Part shown: positions 41,731-51,965 of the stretch, one piece after another | Numbering within the stretch: position 1 is the first letter of the stretch | Layout of the letters: every line of letters starts with the position of its first letter | Assembly (NCBI GenBank): GCA_027621405.1 | Contig: JAQCBT010000002.1 | Coordinates: 62,001-126,000, forward strand | Direction: 5' to 3' | DNA length: 64,000 nucleotides | From: Pseudomonadota bacterium | GTDB taxonomy: Bacteria; Pseudomonadota; Gammaproteobacteria; Pseudomonadales; Pseudohongiellaceae | The notes under the pieces: model-generated | What the model saw: only the letters and a program-made list of their open reading frames with translations | Database searches by the model: none | What the model was told of the DNA's origin: nothing | Made by a program: the position numbers and the translations under genes

Positions 41731-43842
41731 ATGTCCGAAGTAGTGAGCTACCAGCTACAGGGAAACGTTGGCGTCATAACAGTCAACAGCCCACCCGTGA
41801 ACGCGCTCTCGCAAGCCGTGCGCAAAGGCATTCTTGATGGAGTCAAGGCTGCTCAGGCAGATGACTCGGAAGCCATCGTGATTCGTTGTGATGGCCGAAC
41901 GTTTATTGCTGGAGCAGATATCACAGAATTCGGTAAGCCGCCGCTGGACCCCTGGCTACCTGAAGTATTGACGGCAATCGAAAATTCCAGGAAGCCGGTT
42001 ATCGCCGCTATCCACGGAACGGCCCTGGGTGGAGGCTTCGAGGTTGCGCTGGCCTGTCACTACCGGTGTGCGGTGGCGTCAGCAATGGTAGGCCTGCCCG
42101 AGGTCAAGCTGGGTCTGCTGCCCGGAGCTGGAGGTACCCAGCGGGTGCCTCGAGTCGCCGGTGTGAAGGCAGCCCTCGACATGATAACCGGTGGCAACCC
42201 GATTGCTGCCGCGAAGGCGAAAGACATGGGCCTGATCGACGAGATTGTAGAGGGAGACGACCTGGCAGCCGGTGCGGTCAGTTATGCCAGGGACCTCGTC
42301 GCCTCCGGTGCGCCGCTGAAGCGCATCAGGGACATCAGCATCAAGAAGGAAACAATAGAACCAGGCTTCTTCGATAATGCGCGTAAGCAATTGGCGAAAC
42401 GGGCAAGGGGTCAGATCGCCCAGGATAGAATCGTGAGCTGCATAGAAGCCGCCGTGAATCTGCCTATGGATCAGGGACTGGCAAGGGAACGGGAATTGTT
42501 CCAGGAGCTGGTGAAGTCACCTGAGTCTGCAGCCATGCGGCATATCTTCTTCGCCGAGCGACAGGCAGCCAAGATCAAGGATCTGCCAAAAGACACACCG
42601 ATTCGAGACATCAAGAGTGTTGCCATCATAGGTGGCGGAACCATGGGTGGTGGTATCGCCATGTGCTTCGCCAATGTGGGCGTTCCCGTGACCCTGCTTG
42701 AGGTAAATGATGAGGCACTGCAGCGCGGAATGGGCATTATTCGCAAGAATTACAGCATCACCGTGCAGAAAGGAAAGATGTCGGAAGAGCAGATGGAGAA
42801 GCGCATCGGTCTGATCCAGGGCTCAACGGACTATGTCGAGATCGCCGATGTCGACCTGGTCATCGAGGCGGTATTCGAAAATCTTGAGCTCAAGAAAGAA
42901 ATCTTTGCCAGGCTCGATGGTGTGTGTAAGCAGGGTGCGATTCTCGCCACCAACACCTCCTATCAGGATGTAGATGCCATCGCTGCCGCCACCGGCCGCC
43001 CGCAGGATGTCCTGGGCCTGCATTTCTTCAGTCCTGCCAATGTGATGAAACTGCTGGAAGTGGTGCGCGGTGAAAAGACAGCAGACGATGTGCTTGCAAC
43101 CAGCATGGCGATAGGCAAGAAGATCGGAAAGGTCTGTGCACTGTCTCGCGTCTGCTATGGATTTATCGGTAATCGCATGCTCGGAGGCTATGGCCGCGAA
43201 GCGCAGATGCTGCTCCTCGATGGCTGTACACCCGAGCAGGTAGATTCCACGCTGGAGGAGTTCGGCATGGCCATGGGACCCCTGGCTATGGGTGATCTCG
43301 CAGGACTGGATGTGGGCTACAAGGCAAGGCAGGCACGTACCGATCTGCCAGATGATCCGAAGCTCTATCGCATGGGGACGTTGCTGGTTGAAATGGGGCG
43401 TCATGGCCAGAAAACCGGCTCAGGTTTCTACAAGTACGATCCCGAGACTCGCCAGCGCCAGTCTGATCCCGAGGTTGATGCGCTGATCAAGGAAGAGGCT
43501 GCGAAGCTGGGAGTCGAGCAGAGAGACATCAGCAAGGAAGAGATACTGGCACGTTGCTTTTATCCTCTAATCAATGAAGGCGCGAAAATTCTCGAGGAGG
43601 GCATTGCCCAGCGACCATCAGACATCGACGTGGTGTATGTATTCGGCTATGCATTCCCGGTGGCCAAGGGAGGTCCCATGTTCTATGCAGACCAGGTAGG
43701 GCTGAAGAACGTCTACGACAAGATCTGTGAATTCCGTGATCGCTACGGTGCCGATTACTGGCAACCCGCGCCCCTGTTGGAGAAGCTCGCCAATGAAGGC
43801 AAAACTTTCGCGCAATGGGACCAGGAGAGGGGTGACGGATAA
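41731..43842 (+). CDS. Multifunctional enoyl-CoA hydratase / 3-hydroxyacyl-CoA dehydrogenase (FadB/FadJ/PimF-like)
   Basis: IHGTALGGGFEVALACHYR, VAIIGGGTMGGGIAMCFANVGVPVTLLEVND, GLHFFSPANVMKLLEVVRG. Confidence 0.94.
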   Translation: MSEVVSYQLQGNVGVITVNSPPVNALSQAVRKGILDGVKAAQADDSEAIVIRCDGRTFIAGADITEFGKPPLDPWLPEVLTAIENSRKPVIAAIHGTALGGGFEVALACHYRCAVASAMVGLPEVKLGLLPGAGGTQRVPRVAGVKAALDMITGGNPIAAAKAKDMGLIDEIVEGDDLAAGAVSYARDLVASGAPLKRIRDISIKKETIEPGFFDNARKQLAKRARGQIAQDRIVSCIEAAVNLPMDQGLARERELFQELVKSPESAAMRHIFFAERQAAKIKDLPKDTPIRDIKSVAIIGGGTMGGGIAMCFANVGVPVTLLEVNDEALQRGMGIIRKNYSITVQKGKMSEEQMEKRIGLIQGSTDYVEIADVDLVIEAVFENLELKKEIFARLDGVCKQGAILATNTSYQDVDAIAAATGRPQDVLGLHFFSPANVMKLLEVVRGEKTADDVLATSMAIGKKIGKVCALSRVCYGFIGNRMLGGYGREAQMLLLDGCTPEQVDSTLEEFGMAMGPLAMGDLAGLDVGYKARQARTDLPDDPKLYRMGTLLVEMGRHGQKTGSGFYKYDPETRQRQSDPEVDALIKEEAAKLGVEQRDISKEEILARCFYPLINEGAKILEEGIAQRPSDIDVVYVFGYAFPVAKGGPMFYADQVGLKNVYDKICEFRDRYGADYWQPAPLLEKLANEGKTFAQWDQERGDG

Positions 43843-44885
43843 TGCTGTCCTATCAAACCGCTGCACCTGGCGCGCCCCTTGTCGCCGTAGAATCTGAGAC
43901 GCCTCAGCCGCAAGGTACAGAAGTGCTGGTCAGGATGATTGCCTGCGGCGTCTGCCACTCCGATATCCACCTGCACGACGGTGCCTTCGAATTGGGTGGC
44001 GGAAAGAAACTGGAGGTTGGCCGGGAAGGACAGGTTCTGGGACACGAAATTTTCGGTGAGGTCGTGGCTGTGGGTCCCGAAGCCAGCGAAGTCTCGATAG
44101 GTGACAGGCGTGTTGTCTATCCATGGATTGGTTGTGGTGAATGTGCAGTTTGCAAGCGTGGCGAAGAACATCTGTGCACACCAGGCAGGGCGCTCGGCAT
44201 TGTCGCCCAGGGCGGATTCGCTACCCATGTACTTGTTCCTCACAGTCGTTACCTGTTTGACAAGGGAGCGGTGAAAGACAGTCTGGCAGCAACCTATGCC
44301 TGCTCCGGACTAACAGCATACGGAGCCCTGAAGAAACTGGGTGAATTGCAGGCAGGTGACGAAGTGGTCATCATCGGTGCCGGCGGGGTGGGCATGATGG
44401 CAATCCAGATAGCGCGAACAATGGGCCTGGATCCCATCGTGGTGGATATTGATGAGGCCAAGCTGGCTGCCGCGAAAGGCCTTGGGGTTACCCGCACGTT
44501 TAATTCTGCAGAGCCCGACTCGGCGAAAGCGATTCGTAAATCCACTGGTGGTGCCTATGCTGCGCTGGATTTTGTCGGTGCCGAGGCCAGTGTGAATTAC
44601 GGGCTGGCCTGCCTGCGTAAGGGCGGGATGCTGGTCATCGTTGGCCTATATGGTGGCTCCCTCACCATGCCTATACCCTTTATTCCCATGAATGCACGGA
44701 TCATTCATGGCAGTTATGTGGGGAGTCTCGCCGACATGGGTGAACTCATGGCCATGGTTCGCGATGGCAAAATATCCCCCATAGACATCATAGAGCGTCC
44801 CCTGAACGAGGCCAGTGCCGCACTCGATGATCTCAAGGCAGGCAAGGTTACTGGCCGCCAGGTGTTGATTAACGAGGGGGCCTGA
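43842..44885 (+). CDS. Zinc-dependent alcohol dehydrogenase
   Basis: CGVCHSDIHLHDG, GHEIFGEVVAVG, structural-zinc cysteines GCGECAVCKRGEEHLC; overlaps upstream stop (TAATG). Confidence 0.92.
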   Translation: MLSYQTAAPGAPLVAVESETPQPQGTEVLVRMIACGVCHSDIHLHDGAFELGGGKKLEVGREGQVLGHEIFGEVVAVGPEASEVSIGDRRVVYPWIGCGECAVCKRGEEHLCTPGRALGIVAQGGFATHVLVPHSRYLFDKGAVKDSLAATYACSGLTAYGALKKLGELQAGDEVVIIGAGGVGMMAIQIARTMGLDPIVVDIDEAKLAAAKGLGVTRTFNSAEPDSAKAIRKSTGGAYAALDFVGAEASVNYGLACLRKGGMLVIVGLYGGSLTMPIPFIPMNARIIHGSYVGSLADMGELMAMVRDGKISPIDIIERPLNEASAALDDLKAGKVTGRQVLINEGA

Positions 44886-44889
44886 AGCC

Positions 44890-46122
44890 GTGACCGCACT
44901 ACAGGAATTTAGGGACAGTACCCGCGCCTGGCTGGAAGAGAACTGCCCTCCCTCCATGCGCACAGCCATGGTGCCCGAGGAGATCGTCTGGGGTGGCCGC
45001 AATGCCGAATTCGTCAATCCGGAAAGCAGGCTCTGGCTGGAGCGGATGGCGGCAAAGGGCTGGACCTGTCCAACCTGGCCAGCCGAGTACGGCGGCGGAG
45101 GATTATCGAAAGACGAGGCTATCATCCTGAGCCAGGAACTGGCGCGCATCAACGCGCGACCGGCACTGACCAGCTTCGGCATCAGCATGCTGGGTCCCGT
45201 ACTCCTGGAATACGGCTCCCATGAACAGAAGATGGAGCATATTCCGAAGATCGTTCGCGGTGAGATCCGCTGGTGCCAGGGTTACTCGGAGCCCGGTTCG
45301 GGTTCTGATCTGGCCAGTCTCAAGACCAGGGCCGAACTGGTGGGCAATCATTACGTGATCAATGGCTCCAAGGTCTGGACTTCCTATGCGGACAAGGCGG
45401 ACTGGATATTCTGCCTGGTGCGTACCGATTTCGAGGTCCCAAAGCACGCGGGAATAAGTTTTATCCTGTTCGACATGGCCAGTGAGGGAGTCAGCACTAA
45501 GCCCATTCAGCTAATCAGCGGCTCGTCGCCTTTCTGTGAAACATTCTTCGACGATGTGCGGGTGCCTGCAGGGAATCTGGTCGGTCAGCTGAACGATGGC
45601 TGGACCATCGCCAAGCGCTTGCTGCAACACGAGCGCACCATGATTTCCAGTTTCGGTCTGGCCAGTGGTCAATCAGACCGCGGTGGCACGACATCTACGG
45701 TTGCCAGTGTCGAAGGCGCCGCAATGCATTATCGTGGCGATAGCGGACGCCTGTCCGACCCGGTCCTCAGGGACCGCATCGCCCAATTCAAGATCGACAG
45801 TGAAGCCTTTGCCTTGACCTCCCAGAGATCTGTCGAGGAATCCAGGCTGGCGCAGGGTCCCAATGCCACTTCTTCCATGCTCAAGTACTACGGCTGTGAG
45901 TTGAACAAGCGTCGATATGAACTGCTACTGCAGGCCATGGGCAGCCAGAGCCTGGGCTGGGAGGGCGAGGGCTTTGAGGCAGACGAACTGCAGGTCACAC
46001 GGGAATGGTTGCGTTCAAAGGCCAATTCCATCGAGGGCGGCACCTCGGAAGTACAACTGAATATCGTAGCCAAGCGAGTGCTGGGGCTGCCCGACATGCT
46101 TGGCATGGTGCAGAAAAAGTAA
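44890..46122 (+). CDS. Acyl-CoA dehydrogenase family protein (large-type partner), GTG start
   Basis: WCQGYSEPGSGSDLASLKTRAELVGNHYVINGSKVWTS; C-terminal SIEGGTSEVQLNIVAKRVLGLP. Confidence 0.93.
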   Translation: MTALQEFRDSTRAWLEENCPPSMRTAMVPEEIVWGGRNAEFVNPESRLWLERMAAKGWTCPTWPAEYGGGGLSKDEAIILSQELARINARPALTSFGISMLGPVLLEYGSHEQKMEHIPKIVRGEIRWCQGYSEPGSGSDLASLKTRAELVGNHYVINGSKVWTSYADKADWIFCLVRTDFEVPKHAGISFILFDMASEGVSTKPIQLISGSSPFCETFFDDVRVPAGNLVGQLNDGWTIAKRLLQHERTMISSFGLASGQSDRGGTTSTVASVEGAAMHYRGDSGRLSDPVLRDRIAQFKIDSEAFALTSQRSVEESRLAQGPNATSSMLKYYGCELNKRRYELLLQAMGSQSLGWEGEGFEADELQVTREWLRSKANSIEGGTSEVQLNIVAKRVLGLPDMLGMVQKK

Positions 46123-46177
46123 ATAGGCCAACTTGCAGCGTAGTAGACACTGAAAAGCAAAGGAATACGAAGTCACC

Positions 46178-47326
46178 ATGGCACTCGTGCTTAGCGAAGA
46201 TCAACAACTGTTAAAGGATGCTGCAAGAAATTTTTGTCAGCAGAATTCTCCCATCGCGGTCCTGCGCAGACTCCGCGACGAGAAAAACCCTCGTGGCTAT
46301 GATGAGGCAATCTGGAAACAGATGCTGGAGCTGGGCTGGACCGGTATGGCTGTACCTGAAGCCTATGGCGGTTTCGAGTTCGGTTACGCTGGCCTGGGTA
46401 TCGTGCTGGAAGAGACTGGTCGAACCCTGGTGAGTTCGCCGCTCATAGCCTCGACCTTGCTATCCAGTACCTTGGTCACTATTGCCGGCAACGAGGAACA
46501 GAAGACGAAATTATTGCCAGCGCTGGTTGCGGGGGAAATCCTGATGTGCGTCGCGCTGGATGAGCGGGCGCAGCATCAACCGCAGAACATCGCCAGCACA
46601 GCGCAGAAGGAAGGCGACCTATATATCATCAATGCCGAAAAGACCTTTGTGCTCGATGGGCACATCGCAGACAAACTGATCGTAGTGGCACGCACATCGG
46701 GCGCGCAGACAGATCGCGACGGGATCAGCCTGTTCCTTGTCGATAGCAGTGCCGAGGGAGTCACGATCACCCGAACCATCATGGTAGACAGTCGCAACAG
46801 TGCACGGGTCGAACTCTCCGATGTCAGAGTGCCGAGAGAGGCGCTGTTGGGCGAAGAGGGGCAGGGCTATGCAGCGCTGGAACAGGTCCTGGATATCGCC
46901 CGTATCGGTATCGCGGCCGAGATGCTGGGCAGTATCGAGTCGGTGTTTGCGGCGATACTGGAATATCTGAAGCAGCGAGAGCAGTTTGGCGTGCTGATCG
47001 GTTCCTTCCAGGCTTTACAACATCGCGCGGCTATCATGTATAGCGAGATCGAACTCTGTCGATCCGTGATTCGCGCCGCTGTCAACTCGCTGGATGATCC
47101 CGAATGCTCCGTGGACGAGCGAGCGAAATACGCCAGCCTCGCCAAGGCCAAGCTGTCTGAAGTGTTTGAGTTGGTGAGCAACGAGGGCGTCCAGATGCAT
47201 GGTGGTATTGGTATGACCGATGAATTCGACATCGGTTTCTACCTGAAGCGAGCGCGGGTGGCTCAGCAATTCCTCGGTGATGCCTGTTTCCATCGTGATC
47301 GTTACGCCACCCTGAATCAGTTCTGA
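46178..47326 (+). CDS. Acyl-CoA dehydrogenase family protein (small-type partner)
   Basis: REQFGVLIGSFQALQHRAAIM, HGGIGMTDEFDIGFYLKRARVAQQFLGD. Confidence 0.92.
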   Translation: MALVLSEDQQLLKDAARNFCQQNSPIAVLRRLRDEKNPRGYDEAIWKQMLELGWTGMAVPEAYGGFEFGYAGLGIVLEETGRTLVSSPLIASTLLSSTLVTIAGNEEQKTKLLPALVAGEILMCVALDERAQHQPQNIASTAQKEGDLYIINAEKTFVLDGHIADKLIVVARTSGAQTDRDGISLFLVDSSAEGVTITRTIMVDSRNSARVELSDVRVPREALLGEEGQGYAALEQVLDIARIGIAAEMLGSIESVFAAILEYLKQREQFGVLIGSFQALQHRAAIMYSEIELCRSVIRAAVNSLDDPECSVDERAKYASLAKAKLSEVFELVSNEGVQMHGGIGMTDEFDIGFYLKRARVAQQFLGDACFHRDRYATLNQF

Positions 47327-47435
47327 TCGCCTTCACACCTGAACTGAAATTACATAGACTGTGTGAGGGTATTTGTCGGCAATGCCTTGCTACAAGGTGT
47401 GTCTCTCACTTCATCAACGAATATAGTCAAGCACG

Positions 47436-48125
47436 ATGACGGCGAAACCGCGTAAATTCTATGAAACGGGCAATCCGGTGAACGAAGACCCCATGGTCTG
47501 TGTGTTCGAGGATTTCCTGACGGCGGAGGAGATAGAAGAGTTGCTGCATGCGGCACGTCCAAAGCTGCAGCAGGCACTGGTCAGTTCTGACAAGGCCGGA
47601 GTTGAGAGTGCAGGCAGGACGGGCAGCAACTGCTGGATTCCTCACGCCTATAATCCAGTCATCGAGGAGCTTTCACTGAGAGTCGCAGAAGTTGTTGGTA
47701 TCGGGCTCGAATACGCTGAATCCTTACAGGTGATCTACTACGGGGAAGGGCAGGAGTACGCGCCTCACTATGATGCCTGGGATGCGACTACTGAGCGTGG
47801 GCGTCGCTGCATGATCAAGGGTGGGCAAAGGCTCGTGACCTGCCTGCTCTATCTCAATGAGCCAGCGAAAGGTGGTGGTACGGCGTTTCCCAAACTGGAT
47901 ATGGAAGTGCGCGCGAAGAAAGGGCGTATGTTGCTGTTCCATAACTGCCACGAGGGCAGCTCGGTAAGGCATCCGGATTCCCTTCACGGCGGGCTACCCG
48001 TGATTGAGGGAGAGAAGTGGGCCTGTAACTTCTGGTTCAGGGAGCGTGAGTACCAGACCAGCGGCGCTGTTCCAACTCGCAAGAAAAGCGCTCCAGAGCC
48101 TCCTGCTTACGGTAAAGTGATCTAG
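47436..48125 (+). CDS. 2OG-Fe(II) oxygenase, prolyl 4-hydroxylase-like
   Basis: YAPHYDAWD (HxD), LLYLNEPAKGGGTAFPKL, DSLHGGLPVIEGEKWACNFWFRE. Confidence 0.85.
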   Translation: MTAKPRKFYETGNPVNEDPMVCVFEDFLTAEEIEELLHAARPKLQQALVSSDKAGVESAGRTGSNCWIPHAYNPVIEELSLRVAEVVGIGLEYAESLQVIYYGEGQEYAPHYDAWDATTERGRRCMIKGGQRLVTCLLYLNEPAKGGGTAFPKLDMEVRAKKGRMLLFHNCHEGSSVRHPDSLHGGLPVIEGEKWACNFWFREREYQTSGAVPTRKKSAPEPPAYGKVI

Positions 48126-48275
48126 GGAACCTCTGATTATGTATGTTACAACTCTGGCTTGCAGCCGAGTCCGCTATCAAGGTGCAGTTTCGAATGCATG
48201 CATCGTCCTGTCGATTAACTGCAACAGGCTCCGCAGAGACGCAACATTCTTCATCAGAGGTTTCCTGGCCGCGCC

Positions 48276-48962
48276 GTGATCTTCGCAGTCATCGCATTGA
48301 TCCTGGCGTTATTGATCTACCTGCCCTCATTCTGGGTGAAGAGAGTCATGCGAGCCAATAGCGTTGAACTACCAAACCTGCCCGGAACTGGTGGTGAATT
48401 GGCGCAACATCTCATCAAGCGATTCGAGCTCGATGGCATTCGCGTAGAGGAGACAGATCCATTCAGGGATCATTTCGATCCTCATAACAAGACTGTGCGC
48501 CTCGGACCTGCCAATCTCAATGGTAAATCACTCACCGCGGTTGCCGTTGCGGCCCATGAGGTGGGTCACGCGATTCAGTATCATCGCAAGGAAAAGATAT
48601 TCGAACTGCGCAGCCGGTATTTGCCCAAAGCTCATTTCCTCGCCAAGGCCGGCATAGTCCTCATGTGGGCACTGCCGCTGATCGCCTTCCTGGTGCGTGT
48701 CCCATTTGCCATAGGGATCGTCATAGCCGCCAGCCTGTTCTTGCAGCTCGCCGGCGCCATGGCCTATTTAATCATTTTGCCCGAGGAGTGGGATGCGAGT
48801 TTCAACAAGGCGCTACCCATTCTGATTGAGGGAGAGTACGTAAATACCGAACAACTCCCCGCTGTGAGGAGAGTATTGCAGGCTGCGGCTCTCACCTACT
48901 TCTCGGCAGCGCTGGCTAATATTCTGCATATCGGGCGCTGGTTTATGTTGATGCGCCGCTAG
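48276..48962 (+). CDS. Zinc metallopeptidase, YugP-like membrane protein (GTG start)
   Basis: AVAAHEVGHAIQ (HExxH) plus TM segments. Confidence 0.87.
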   Translation: MIFAVIALILALLIYLPSFWVKRVMRANSVELPNLPGTGGELAQHLIKRFELDGIRVEETDPFRDHFDPHNKTVRLGPANLNGKSLTAVAVAAHEVGHAIQYHRKEKIFELRSRYLPKAHFLAKAGIVLMWALPLIAFLVRVPFAIGIVIAASLFLQLAGAMAYLIILPEEWDASFNKALPILIEGEYVNTEQLPAVRRVLQAAALTYFSAALANILHIGRWFMLMRR

Positions 48963-48987
48963 GACAAGGGACTGAAGGGAAATACCT

Positions 48988-49566
48988 GTGAAATCAATCT
49001 GTGTTTATTGTGGTTCTGCCAGTGGCAAAGGCGAAGTCTATCTCGCAGCCGCAAGAAAGTTGGCAAAGGAACTGTGCAGCCGCGGGCTGGACCTTGTGTA
49101 CGGTGGTGCCAGCATCGGTCTCATGGCAGAGACTGCAAACACCGTGATGGCCAATGGTGGCTCGGCAACCGGAGTCATGCCGCGAAATCTGTTTCGACGG
49201 GAGGTTCCCCATGAAGCGCTTACACAGATGATCTATGTGGATTCCATGCATGAGCGCAAATCGAAGATGGCGGATCTGTCCGATGGATTTATCGCCATGC
49301 CGGGAGGATTGGGAACCGTTGAGGAGTTGTTCGAGATAGTGACCTGGGCACAACTGGCGATCCACAGGAAACCCTGTGGTATCCTGAATGTGGATGGGTA
49401 TTATGACCATCTCATTCAATTTCTGGATAGAGCGACTGAACAGGAATTTATTCGACCGGTGCACAGGTCGATGATCATAATAGAGGAAGATCCGGCCCGC
49501 TTGTTGGACAGGTTCGAGGTGTATACACCGCCGGACAAGCAAAAATGGGTAGACCTGGATAATTAA
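48988..49566 (+). CDS. LOG/TIGR00730 family Rossmann-fold protein (GTG start)
   Basis: VYCGSASGKGEVYLAAARKLAKEL, DLVYGGASIGLMAETANTV, MPGGLGTVEELFEIVTWAQLAIHRKP. Confidence 0.92.
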   Translation: MKSICVYCGSASGKGEVYLAAARKLAKELCSRGLDLVYGGASIGLMAETANTVMANGGSATGVMPRNLFRREVPHEALTQMIYVDSMHERKSKMADLSDGFIAMPGGLGTVEELFEIVTWAQLAIHRKPCGILNVDGYYDHLIQFLDRATEQEFIRPVHRSMIIIEEDPARLLDRFEVYTPPDKQKWVDLDN

Positions 49567-49591
49567 GGACGTGGACTAACAACTTAAAACT

Positions 49592-49963
49592 ATGGATGAG
49601 TCTTTGAATGTTTTCGATGAACCGCTCCAACCCTGCGGGGAAGATCCTCTAACGGGCTATTTTCGTGATGGCTGTTGCAATACCAGTGACGATGACTTCG
49701 GATCCCACACAGTTTGCGTCGAGGTCAGTCAGCAGTTTCTTGAGTTCTCCCGATTCCGGGGAAATGACCTGAGTACACCGGTGCCCGAGTTCGGTTTCCC
49801 TGGTTTGCAGCCTGGGGATACCTGGTGCCTCTGTGCCGCACGTTGGCTGGAGGCGCTGGAATATGATCGAGCACCGCGGGTCTATCTTGCCCGAACCCAC
49901 AAGCGAGCCCTGGAAATAGTAAGCCTGGAGCAGCTGAAGGCGTTTGCGATAGATATCAATTGA
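49592..49963 (+). CDS. DUF2237 family protein
   Basis: NVFDEPLQPCGEDPLTGYFRDGCCNTSDDDFGSHTVC and GDTWCLCAARWLEAL. Confidence 0.85.
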   Translation: MDESLNVFDEPLQPCGEDPLTGYFRDGCCNTSDDDFGSHTVCVEVSQQFLEFSRFRGNDLSTPVPEFGFPGLQPGDTWCLCAARWLEALEYDRAPRVYLARTHKRALEIVSLEQLKAFAIDIN

Positions 49964-50049
49964 TTCGAATGCGGTGCTCTGCCTTTAAGTTGTTCGCGCT
50001 TCATCGGAATATGCGGTGAGGAGCACAGGAGACGGACTAGGAACCGCGA

Positions 50050-50460
50050 ATGCGAAGATCAACCTACATCAAGCTTGTCGTGATCCCGCTGCTTATCTAT
50101 GTGGCGATCGTCCTGCTGTTCGAATCCAGTCTTGGGTTTTTCCAGCCCCAGGCGGGTAATACCGTCGTAATTTCAACCTTTGACGACGCTGGTGTCGAGC
50201 ATCAGAGAGTGGTGTCGTTATTGGAGAGTGACGGCAAGCTCTACGTGGCAGTGAATCACTGGCCCCGGGCCTGGTATCGCCGGGTCCTCAATAATCCCGG
50301 GATGAGGATGAACAGGGAAGGGATCAGCAACGAGTATCGGGGTGTTGTGGTCGTCGATCCCGAGTATCGGAGAGTGCAACAGGACAACCCAGTACCTCTG
50401 GCCTTTCGATTCCTGACCGGTTTTCCTCCCCGGCACTTCGTGCGCCTGGATCCACAGTAG
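50050..50460 (+). CDS. Small membrane-anchored protein, possibly nitroreductase/deazaflavin-oxidoreductase-like
   Basis: N-terminal TM; HWPRAWYRRVLNNPGMRM resembles that fold family; weak. Confidence 0.5.
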   Translation: MRRSTYIKLVVIPLLIYVAIVLLFESSLGFFQPQAGNTVVISTFDDAGVEHQRVVSLLESDGKLYVAVNHWPRAWYRRVLNNPGMRMNREGISNEYRGVVVVDPEYRRVQQDNPVPLAFRFLTGFPPRHFVRLDPQ

Positions 50461-50668
50461 TCCCAGTCATTTACATGAATAAGCCCGGCGGGGAATACTG
50501 ACAGGCGATCATATTAGGGCTTATGATGAACCTGTGCCGAAAGAACCGCGACCGGAACTGGACAGCTGGCTGGAGTATTGTTGGAGAGCTGGACTGACAG
50601 TGCTCCCGGCTAGATGATCCAGGCCATACCAATAAAAACAAGAGATGAGAACAAAGAGGAGATATTCC

Positions 50669-51370
50669 ATGCAAAGCTACAGGACAGTATATAGCGCGCT
50701 CATTGCGATTATCTGTATCTTGCTGGCGATTCCAGCAACGGCACAGCGCAACACAGATCCAGAGCGCTGGGAAGAGGCGATGGCTCGCTTCGACGAACAG
50801 GACCGGCTCAGCCCGCCTCCAGAGAACGCCATCGTATTGACCGGTAGTTCCAGTATCGCGCGCTGGAACGAGCAATCCATCAAGGCCCTGGCTCCCCTGA
50901 CTGTCATCCCGCGGGGGTTTGGCGGCAGCGTGATGGGCGATGTGTTGCACCACCTGGACCGGGTCGCACTACGCTACAATCCGCGAGCTATCCTGATCTA
51001 TGAGGGTGACAACGACACTGCTTTCGGTATCCCGGAAGAGACGATAATTGACCAGTTGCAACAGATCATCGCCAGGGTTCACCAGGAATTGCCGCAGACC
51101 CGCATCTATATCTTGTCGGTGAAGCCCAGCGTGCTGCGGGAAGCAATCTGGCCGGTGGCAGTAGGCGTTAATGCCAAATACAAGTCCATTGCTGACAAGG
51201 ACCCACTTGTCTATTACGTAGACGTGGCAACACCGTTCCTGAAAGCCGATGGCAAGGTGATGACCGATATATTTGTGGAAGATAACCTGCATCTCAACGA
51301 TTTGGGCAACCTGATCTGGGGCTCGGCAATTCGTGCCGCCCTGATGCCCCACGAAGCGCGTTACGAGTAA
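50669..51370 (+). CDS. SGNH/GDSL hydrolase, exported
   Basis: Signal peptide; IVLTGSSSIARWN, RAILIYEGDNDTAFG, NLHLNDLGN; SD-like aagaggagat. Confidence 0.85.
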   Translation: MQSYRTVYSALIAIICILLAIPATAQRNTDPERWEEAMARFDEQDRLSPPPENAIVLTGSSSIARWNEQSIKALAPLTVIPRGFGGSVMGDVLHHLDRVALRYNPRAILIYEGDNDTAFGIPEETIIDQLQQIIARVHQELPQTRIYILSVKPSVLREAIWPVAVGVNAKYKSIADKDPLVYYVDVATPFLKADGKVMTDIFVEDNLHLNDLGNLIWGSAIRAALMPHEARYE

Positions 51371-51381
51371 GGGAGTTCTGA

Positions 51382-51942
51382 TTGGTAGAACCAATGGATA
51401 TCGCGCTGGCACTGGCCATGCTGGGCTTGCCCATGGCAGTCCTGAGCTGGCTGCTGTTCTCGTGGATGGTGGATTCTGGCGATATCGATCTGCAGGATAG
51501 TCACGAGGCCATTAACCAGAAACTCAAACAGCTGCGCAAACTGGATAAGAAACCGCGCAAGGGTCCCGCTGGCAGGAAGAAGATCCTGTTCGATAAATGG
51601 ATGTGGTTCGGCAGTGGCTTCTATGGGCTGGCAGGATTCTGGACGCTGCTGGTGATTGAGATCAATGAGGTCATGTCCCTGATCATGCATCCCGTTTTGG
51701 ACCAGGCGAGTCCGCAGCGGGGCATAATCGACTGGATCATATCCTTCCTGCTGGATCAGCTAGGAAATGTCATACAGGCTTTTCTGTGGTTTGGCTATTG
51801 GCCTGCAGACTCGGTCATCGCCTGGGTACTGGTTGCCTACCTGGGCTACTGGCTGGGGGTTGAACTCGCCAGGCACCAGAAAGTAATGACGCCGGCTCAA
51901 CTCTATAGAAGGTTCTTCCCTCACCATTCGGGCAATGAATAG
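51382..51942 (+). CDS. Conserved membrane protein, unknown function
   Basis: Open frame with TM segments; start may be TTG 51382 or ATG 51394. Confidence 0.6.
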   Translation: MVEPMDIALALAMLGLPMAVLSWLLFSWMVDSGDIDLQDSHEAINQKLKQLRKLDKKPRKGPAGRKKILFDKWMWFGSGFYGLAGFWTLLVIEINEVMSLIMHPVLDQASPQRGIIDWIISFLLDQLGNVIQAFLWFGYWPADSVIAWVLVAYLGYWLGVELARHQKVMTPAQLYRRFFPHHSGNE

Positions 51943-51965
51943 AGCCGCTATAGGTTATCTATTCC

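Noticed and set aside
40436-43842. Naming the thiolase and multifunctional enzyme fadA/fadI and fadB/fadJ
   Set aside because: Sequence supports family but not orthology, and the gene order differs from canonical fadBA or fadIJ.
50523-50597. 24-codon ORF MMNLCRKNRDRNWTAGWSIVGELD with two Trp codons upstream of the SGNH hydrolase
   Set aside because: No amino acid biosynthesis gene downstream, no competing stem structures and no clear ribosome-binding site; probably chance.
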